A stretch of 18,530 nt of DNA from Oscillospiraceae bacterium (GTDB lineage: Bacteria > Bacillota > Clostridia > Oscillospirales > Ruminococcaceae). The stretch is taken from the NCBI GenBank assembly GCA_015067125.1, contig SVNB01000022.1:1-18530 (forward strand), read 5' to 3'. Of this stretch, positions 13,901 through 18,530 are shown piece by piece (the stretch's first letter is position 1; the number at the start of each line of letters is the position of its first letter). Made by a program: the position numbers and the translations under genes. Below the pieces are notes generated by a model. That model was given only the letters and a program-made list of their open reading frames with translations, was not told where the DNA came from and did no database searches.

Positions 13901-15610
13901 ATGGAAAATTTTACTTTTGATACCATCGAATACGTCCGCCCCGATATTGATAAAGCGGAAGAACTTTCCAGGGAATACACCGCAAAACTCCGCGCGGCAA
14001 AATCCTATGAAGAAGTCCGCGGCATCATTCTTGATGCGGACAAATCCACCGAGGATATGGCCACCATGATCAACGTTGCCCATATTCGCAACACCCTTAA
14101 TACCACCGATAAATTCTATGAGGACGAAATGGCTTTTCTCCATCAGCGCCTTCCCGTTGCAGAAGCCACCTTTATGGAATATTCCAAAGCGCTTCTTGAA
14201 AGTCCTTTTGCCAAGGATATCGACGCGGACTTCGGCCCGGAATTTCTTGAAAAACTCCGCCGCGACGTAAGCTCCTTTAAACCGGAACTTATCCCCTATC
14301 TTCAGGAAGAAGCCATGCTTACCACCGAATACCAGAAACTTATGGCCACCGCCAACATCGAGTTCGACGGAAAGGTGCTTAATCTTTACGGAATCCAGAG
14401 CTATTTCGGCAATCCGGACCGTGAAATCCGCAAAGCCGCCTTTGCAAAATATTCCGAATTCTATGCTTCCAACGAAGAAAAAATGGAAGAAATCTTCGAT
14501 AAACTTGTAAAATGCCGCACCGCCATGGGCAAAGCCATGGGTTACGAAACCTTCACTCCCCTTGGCTACATCAACCAGGGCAGAAGCGATTACGGCCAGA
14601 AAGAAGTTGCCGCATTCCGCGAACAGGTCAAAAACGACCTTGTTCCCCTTTGCGAAAAACTTTATGAGGCACAGGCAAAACGCATCGGCGTAGATAAAAT
14701 CATGGCTTATGATGAAAAATTTATCTTCCCGGACGGAAACGCGGAACCCATAGGCGATGCAAAATTCCTTGTTGAGCAGGCAAGAAAAATGTATCACGAA
14801 CTCAGCCCCGAAACCGGCGAATTCATCGATTTTATGATCGACCATCACCTTATGGATCTTGAAAACAAACCCGGCAAAGCTTCCACCGGTTACATGACCA
14901 GCCTTAAAAAATACAAAGCTCCTTTTGTTTTCAGCTGCTTTAACCACACCATTTTTGATATGCAGGTACTTTCTCACGAACTTGGCCACGCGTTTGCGGG
15001 TTACTGCGCAATGCGCCACCAGCCGGTTTCCGATTATTATCACGAAAGCACCGATATCGCAGAGATCCATTCCATGTCCATGGAACAGTTCTGCTATCCC
15101 TATGCGGAGTATATGTTCGGCGATATGGCGGATAAATACCGCTTTGCACATCTTCAGGAAGCTCTTACCTTTGTTCCTTTCGGCGTAGCCGTTGATGAAT
15201 TCCAGCACATCATCTACGAAAATCCGGATCTTACCCCGAAGGAAAGAACTTACGAGTGGCATAAACTCGAAGAAAAATATATGCCCTGGAGAACCTATTC
15301 CGACGATGAATTCATGGATCGCGGCGGCTATTGGTACCACAAGCTCCACATCTTCCTTTACCCGTTCTATTACATCAACTACACCCTTACCACCATGGGC
15401 GCAATGGAATTTAAAAAACGCTATGCGGAAGATAAAGAGCAGGCCTGGAAAGATTACCTTGCACTTTGCAACGCCGGCGGAAGCAAGAGCTATCTTGGAC
15501 TTCTCAAAGTTGCAAATCTTCGCGTTCCTTTCGAAGAAGGCAGCGTTGCAAACGCCATTTCTTACGCAAAAGATATTCTTCTTAAAGCCATCGAAGAAGA
15601 ACAAAAATAA
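13901..15610 (+). CDS. pepF: M3-family oligoendopeptidase (PepF/M3B)
   Basis: Cytoplasmic zinc metallopeptidase that degrades short peptides. 569 residues, slightly shorter than typical PepF (about 600). The zinc site is HELGH at 359-363 within VLSHELGHAFAGY, and the third ligand is E388 in IAEIHSMSMEQF, 29 residues after the first His as in thimet oligopeptidase. The C-terminal part carries YYHKLHIFLYPFYYINYTL, typical of PepF/M3B proteins. The first ~110 residues match the helical oligopeptidase F N-domain in character. Start: ATG at 13901 preceded by AAGGAAAG; an upstream in-frame TTG would include the ribosome binding site. Monocistronic with its own promoter and terminator. The substrate range is not readable. 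Confidence 0.94.
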   Translation: MENFTFDTIEYVRPDIDKAEELSREYTAKLRAAKSYEEVRGIILDADKSTEDMATMINVAHIRNTLNTTDKFYEDEMAFLHQRLPVAEATFMEYSKALLESPFAKDIDADFGPEFLEKLRRDVSSFKPELIPYLQEEAMLTTEYQKLMATANIEFDGKVLNLYGIQSYFGNPDREIRKAAFAKYSEFYASNEEKMEEIFDKLVKCRTAMGKAMGYETFTPLGYINQGRSDYGQKEVAAFREQVKNDLVPLCEKLYEAQAKRIGVDKIMAYDEKFIFPDGNAEPIGDAKFLVEQARKMYHELSPETGEFIDFMIDHHLMDLENKPGKASTGYMTSLKKYKAPFVFSCFNHTIFDMQVLSHELGHAFAGYCAMRHQPVSDYYHESTDIAEIHSMSMEQFCYPYAEYMFGDMADKYRFAHLQEALTFVPFGVAVDEFQHIIYENPDLTPKERTYEWHKLEEKYMPWRTYSDDEFMDRGGYWYHKLHIFLYPFYYINYTLTTMGAMEFKKRYAEDKEQAWKDYLALCNAGGSKSYLGLLKVANLRVPFEEGSVANAISYAKDILLKAIEEEQK

Positions 15611-15627
15611 ATTTTTACAAAAAATCC

Positions 15628-15656
15628 AAAAATCCCGCAAAAATGCGGGATTTTTT
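15628..15656 (+). terminator. Intrinsic terminator of pepF
   Basis: Stem AAAAATCCCGCA (15628-15639) / complement from 15644, AAAA loop, and a seven-T tract ending at 15657. The next promoter begins directly behind it. Confidence 0.92.
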
Positions 15657-15658
15657 TG

Positions 15659-15686
15659 TTGACATAAACATATACGGTGCTATAAT
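15659..15686 (+). promoter_or_regulatory. Predicted promoter of psuK-psuG
   Basis: Perfect TTGACA (15659-15664) and TATAAT (15681-15686) with a 16-nt spacer, starting 1 nt after the T-tract of the preceding terminator. GGGAGG (15721-15726) follows before the GTG start. The winged-helix domain of PsuK makes autoregulation at this promoter possible, but I see no clear operator. Confidence 0.8.
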
Positions 15687-15735
15687 ATAAGCAAATGTTT
15701 ATTTTAATAAACTTTATTTAGGGAGGCGCTTTTTC

Positions 15736-16818
15736 GTGACCCAGAGAGAAAGACAGATTCTTCAGCTTATCGAAGCAAACCCTATGATCCAGCAGCAGGA
15801 AATTGCCGATAAACTTGGCATAACCCGCTCTTCCGTTGCGGTGCATATTTCCAACCTTACCAAAAAAGGCTGCATAGCCGGCAAAGGTTACGTTCTTCGC
15901 ACCGGAAGCTACGCTGTGGTGGTCGGCGGCGTTAACGTTGATATCGGCGGACGTTCCTTTAAAAAACTTGTGGCAGAAGATTCCAACCCCGGCGAAGTAA
16001 GCACCAGCCTTGGCGGCGTGGGCAGAAACATTGCCCATAATATGTCGCTTATGGGGCTTGATGTTCGTCTGCTTTCCGCATACGGCGATGATATCAACGG
16101 AGAAAGGGTTGCGGCTTCCTGTTCGGAACTTGGCATTGATTTAAGCCATGCGCTGCGTGTTTCCGGCGGCACCACTTCCACATATCTCTATATCACCGAT
16201 CCGGAAGGCGAAATGGCCCTTGCGGTTTCGGATATGGAAGTGTGCAAAAAAATAACTCCGGAATATCTTGAAGCAAACCTTGCTCTTTTGCAAAACGCGC
16301 AGGTTGTTGTGGCCGATGCCAACATTCCGGAAGAATCCCTTGTTTTTCTTGCAGAAAATCTTTCCGTTCCGCTTTTTGTGGATCCGGTTTCCACAACCAA
16401 GGCGGAAAAAATCCGCAAAATCCTTTCAAAAATACATACCCTTAAACCTAACCGAATCGAAGCGGAACTGCTTACCGGTATTTCCATAAACAGCAAGGAA
16501 GATGCCGAAAAAGCCGCCGCCGCTTTTATCGAAAAAGGCGTGCGCAGGGTGTTTATTTCCATGGGTGCGGAAGGCGTTTTTGCCGCCACCGCAAAAGAAA
16601 ATCTCTGGCACGGAATTATCCCCGGAAAAATGGTAAACACCACCGGCTGCGGCGATGCTTTTATGGCCGCGCTTGTGTGGGCGTATCTTGAAGGCATGGA
16701 TCTTAAAGATACCGCCGCCGCAGGTCTTGCCGCCGGTGCCGTTGCCATGGAATCCGCAGAAACCATCAATCCGCTTATGAGCGCGCAGGCTCTTAAAAAC
16801 CGTATGAAAACCCGATAA
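15736..16818 (+). CDS. psuK: Pseudouridine kinase with N-terminal winged-helix domain
   Basis: PfkB-family kinase, predicted to phosphorylate pseudouridine to pseudouridine 5'-phosphate. Of 360 residues, 1-55 form a winged helix-turn-helix (QILQLIEANPMIQQQEIADK, GITRSSVAVHISNLTKKG) and about 58-355 a ribokinase fold. The kinase shows signature 1 at GGVGRNIAHN (about 93-102) and signature 2 at NTTGCGDAF with catalytic Asp307; the usual GAGD is GCGD here. The same HTH-kinase layout is known from E. coli YeiI/PsuK. Start: GTG at 15736, 9 nt after GGGAGG. The substrate is assigned mainly from the adjacent psuG, 33 nt downstream; alone it would be only a PfkB sugar or nucleoside kinase. No nucleoside transporter is seen. 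Confidence 0.88.
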   Translation: MTQRERQILQLIEANPMIQQQEIADKLGITRSSVAVHISNLTKKGCIAGKGYVLRTGSYAVVVGGVNVDIGGRSFKKLVAEDSNPGEVSTSLGGVGRNIAHNMSLMGLDVRLLSAYGDDINGERVAASCSELGIDLSHALRVSGGTTSTYLYITDPEGEMALAVSDMEVCKKITPEYLEANLALLQNAQVVVADANIPEESLVFLAENLSVPLFVDPVSTTKAEKIRKILSKIHTLKPNRIEAELLTGISINSKEDAEKAAAAFIEKGVRRVFISMGAEGVFAATAKENLWHGIIPGKMVNTTGCGDAFMAALVWAYLEGMDLKDTAAAGLAAGAVAMESAETINPLMSAQALKNRMKTR

Positions 16819-16851
16819 ATCAGCAAAGTGAAACCGAAAAGGAGAATTTTA

Positions 16852-17772
16852 ATGAACCTTAATAAATTTCTTGACGTAAACGCAGAAGTTGCACAGGCAA
16901 TCGCAGAGGGCAAACCCGTTGTCGCTCTCGAATCCACCATCATCAGCCACGGTATGCCCTATCCCCAGAACGTGGAAACCGCTCTTAACGTAGAAAAAAT
17001 CATTCGCGAAAACGGCGCTGTTCCCGCAACCATCGCAATCATCGGCGGCCGCCTTAAAGCAGGCCTTACACCCGAAGAGATTGAATATTTCGGCAAAAAA
17101 GGCCAGGCAATCCACAAAGCTTCCCGCCGTGACCTTGCGGTTCTTTGCGCACGCGGAGAAGACGGTGCAACCACCGTTACCACCACCATGATCATCGCTC
17201 ATATGGCCGGCATCAAGATCTTTGCAACCGGCGGCATCGGCGGCGTACACCGCGGCGCCGAAACCACCATGGATATTTCCGCCGACCTTGAAGAACTTGG
17301 CCAGACCCCTATGATGGTTGTATGCGCAGGCGCAAAATCCATTCTTGACCTTGGCCTTACCCTTGAATACCTTGAAACCAAAGGCGTTCCGGTAATCGGC
17401 TTCGGCACCGAAGAACTTCCCGCATTCTACACCCGTTCTTCCGGTTTTAAAGTTGATTATCGCATAGATACTCCCAAAGACCTTGCCGCCGCTTTCAAAG
17501 CTTCCGGCGATATGGAACTTAAAGGCGGTATGCTTGTTGCAAACCCCATTCCCGAAGAATACGCAATGCCCCTTGATGTTATCAATACCGCTATTGATAC
17601 CGCTATTAAAGAAGCGGAAGAAAAAGGAATCAAAGGCAAAGAGACCACTCCTTTCCTTCTTGCAAAAGTTTCCGAACTCACCGGCGGCAACTCCCTTGCT
17701 TCCAACATCCAGCTTGTTTATAACAACGCAAAAGTTGCGGCACAGACCGCCGTTGAATACAGCAAAATGTAA
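16852..17772 (+). CDS. psuG: Pseudouridine-5'-phosphate glycosidase
   Basis: Breaks the C-C glycosidic bond of pseudouridine 5'-phosphate to uracil and ribose 5-phosphate. 306 residues, the family's normal length. Residues matching the E. coli active site: E27 in ALESTIISHGMPYP, K89 in AIHKAS, D145 in SADLEELG, and the Schiff-base lysine K162 in CAGAKSILD. Other family hallmarks are GATTVTTTM, FATGGIGGVHRG and TPFLLAKV near the C-terminus. Start: ATG at 16852 with AAGGAG 7 nt upstream. Together with psuK it forms a complete two-step route that releases uracil and pentose phosphate from modified RNA. Confidence 0.96.
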   Translation: MNLNKFLDVNAEVAQAIAEGKPVVALESTIISHGMPYPQNVETALNVEKIIRENGAVPATIAIIGGRLKAGLTPEEIEYFGKKGQAIHKASRRDLAVLCARGEDGATTVTTTMIIAHMAGIKIFATGGIGGVHRGAETTMDISADLEELGQTPMMVVCAGAKSILDLGLTLEYLETKGVPVIGFGTEELPAFYTRSSGFKVDYRIDTPKDLAAAFKASGDMELKGGMLVANPIPEEYAMPLDVINTAIDTAIKEAEEKGIKGKETTPFLLAKVSELTGGNSLASNIQLVYNNAKVAAQTAVEYSKM

Positions 17773-17787
17773 TCCGCGCAAAAAATC

Positions 17788-17814
17788 AAAGCACCGCTTC
17801 GGCGGTGCTTTTTT
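17788..17814 (+). terminator. Intrinsic terminator of psuG
   Basis: Stem AAAGCACCGC / GCGGTGCTTT closed by a stable TTCG tetraloop (17798-17801) and followed by six T. Repeat block C starts right behind the T-tract. Confidence 0.94.
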
Positions 17815-18411
17815 AGTTGAAAATTGAAATTTTAAGACTTAAAATTTACCGTAATGGCGGGGTACCCCAAGGGTATTTCTTCGTGCTTCGCACTCAGGGC
17901 ACCTGCTCCCGCCGTTCAGTCCATTTTAGGCAAGGGAGCCAAATCGTTCACCGTAGGGAACGCTGTCCTCAGCGTTCCGAAAAAACGGACCGTCGGGGAC
18001 GACGGTCCCTACAGAAAGCCTACCTTGTGTAAAAAAGGCCAAATCACTCACTGTAAGGAACGGTCCTGACCGTTCCGCAAAACAAAGCAACCAATTTACA
18101 GTAGGGCGGGGCTCGCTTCCGCCGCAAACAGGTAACCCGGAGGGCAGCCTTCCCAGAGGGGAAGGGGGACCGCCGCTTGCGGCGGTGGAAGAGGGATAAT
18201 CAAGAACCCGGAGGGATTGTAATCCTATCCCATTAAAATAGAGCCGGTATTTTATAAAAGAATCCCTCAGTCTTTTTTAACCGCAAGCGGTTAAAAAATC
18301 CAGCTCCCTTTAGGCAAGGGAGCCATTTCGGGCGGCCACGCAGGGCCGCCCCTACGATGTTTAGATAAAATGCGCTGGTAAATTACCAAAGAATCCCCCG
18401 GTCACGCCTTC
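17815..18411 (+). repeat. Intergenic palindromic repeat, block C
   Basis: The whole gap between psuG and the next gene is made of repeat modules. 17950-18018 is the complement of block B module 2 (69 identical nt). 18056-18220 is the complement of block A (about 165 nt). 18322-18411 is the complement of block B module 1. Extra hairpins include a perfect 12-bp stem TTTTTTAACCGC (18273-18284/18287-18298), which could itself act as a terminator, and GCTCCCTT/AAGGGAGC (18303-18323). TTTAGGCAAGGGAGCCA occurs twice (near 17925 and 18310). No conserved reading frame; no gene seen. Confidence 0.88.
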
Positions 18412-18454
18412 TTCGGACGGCCGCATAAAGCTTCCGCCTCTGTTTTGCAAACAA

Positions 18455-18481
18455 AAAACGGCCGGAAAATCCGGCCGTTTT
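18455..18481 (-). terminator. Intrinsic terminator of the gene at the right edge
   Basis: Stem AAAACGGCCGG (18455-18465) / complement (18471-18481) with an AAAAT loop. On the minus strand it is followed by a six-T tract (18453-18458). It sits 5 nt after the predicted stop at 18487-18489. Confidence 0.85.
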
Positions 18482-18486
18482 CTGTA

Positions 18487-18530
18487 TTATTCTTCAACTC
18501 TCAAACGGAGCAAATCTCCCTTTTGCAGTT
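18487..18530 (-). CDS. C-terminal end of an unidentified gene
   Basis: One minus-strand frame stays open from the window edge and ends in LQKGDLLRLRVEE, with the stop codon just before a strong minus-strand terminator. The other two frames stop earlier (the first after 9 codons, the second after 11). The short tail does not identify a family. The call rests mainly on the terminator position. Confidence 0.45.
   Translation of the reverse strand, partial: LQKGDLLRLRVEE

Noticed and set aside
13859..15640. A 593-codon open frame antisense to pepF
   Set aside because: Same codon-aligned antisense effect; pepF has the zinc site, ribosome binding site, promoter and terminator.
17817..18069. Two overlapping small plus-strand frames after psuG
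   Set aside because: They lie in repeat block C, have no ribosome binding site, and consist of translated hairpins.

Overview
The window looks like a chromosomal segment of an anaerobic, low-to-mid GC Gram-positive bacterium (Bacillota, class Clostridia; an Oscillospirales-like or related uncultured gut lineage is my guess). The evidence is the gene set (c-di-AMP phosphodiesterase GdpP, RNase J, acetate kinase, TmcAL, an IscS-IscU pair with a superoxide reductase), strong GGAGG ribosome binding sites, sigma-A-type promoters and frequent TTG starts. The placement is inference from gene families, not from a marker gene.

Layout. 1-1206 (-): N-terminal 402 residues of GdpP, running off the left edge. 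1209-1886: promoter of gdpP, then a block of palindromic repeats (block A) ending at the rnhA terminator. 1887-2324 (-): RNase HI. 2638-4623 (+): RNase J with an unusual ~100-residue basic N-terminal extension carrying two AT-hook-like cores. 4658-5546: a small cassette, an XRE repressor (-) facing away from a glycine-rich protein of unknown function (+), with a 28-bp palindromic operator inside the promoter and near-identical terminator hairpins at both ends. 5604-6731 (-): lipoprotein of unknown function. 6856-8061 (-): acetate kinase; 8253-9449 (+): TmcAL, the acetate-using tRNA-Met cytidine acetate ligase. The predicted promoters of these two overlap at their -10 boxes. 9542-11305 (+): large lipoprotein of unknown function. 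11361-13470 (-): iscS-iscU-superoxide reductase operon. 13546-13833: repeat block B. 13901-15610 (+): M3-family oligoendopeptidase. 15736-17772 (+): pseudouridine kinase (with winged helix) and pseudouridine-5'-phosphate glycosidase, a two-gene pseudouridine breakdown operon. 17815-18440: repeat block C. 18487-18530 (-): the last 13 codons of an unidentified gene.

How it fits together. Most genes are housekeeping: second-messenger and RNA turnover (gdpP, rnhA, rnjA), acetate/energy metabolism tied to tRNA acetylation (ackA, tmcAL), Fe-S assembly with oxygen protection (iscS-iscU-SOR), peptide breakdown (pepF) and recycling of modified nucleosides (psuK-psuG). The parts least explained by known families are the mosaic palindromic repeats A/B/C in three intergenic regions, the XRE/glycine-rich cassette, and the two lipoproteins. 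No tRNA, rRNA, CRISPR array, transposase or intact mobile element was seen.
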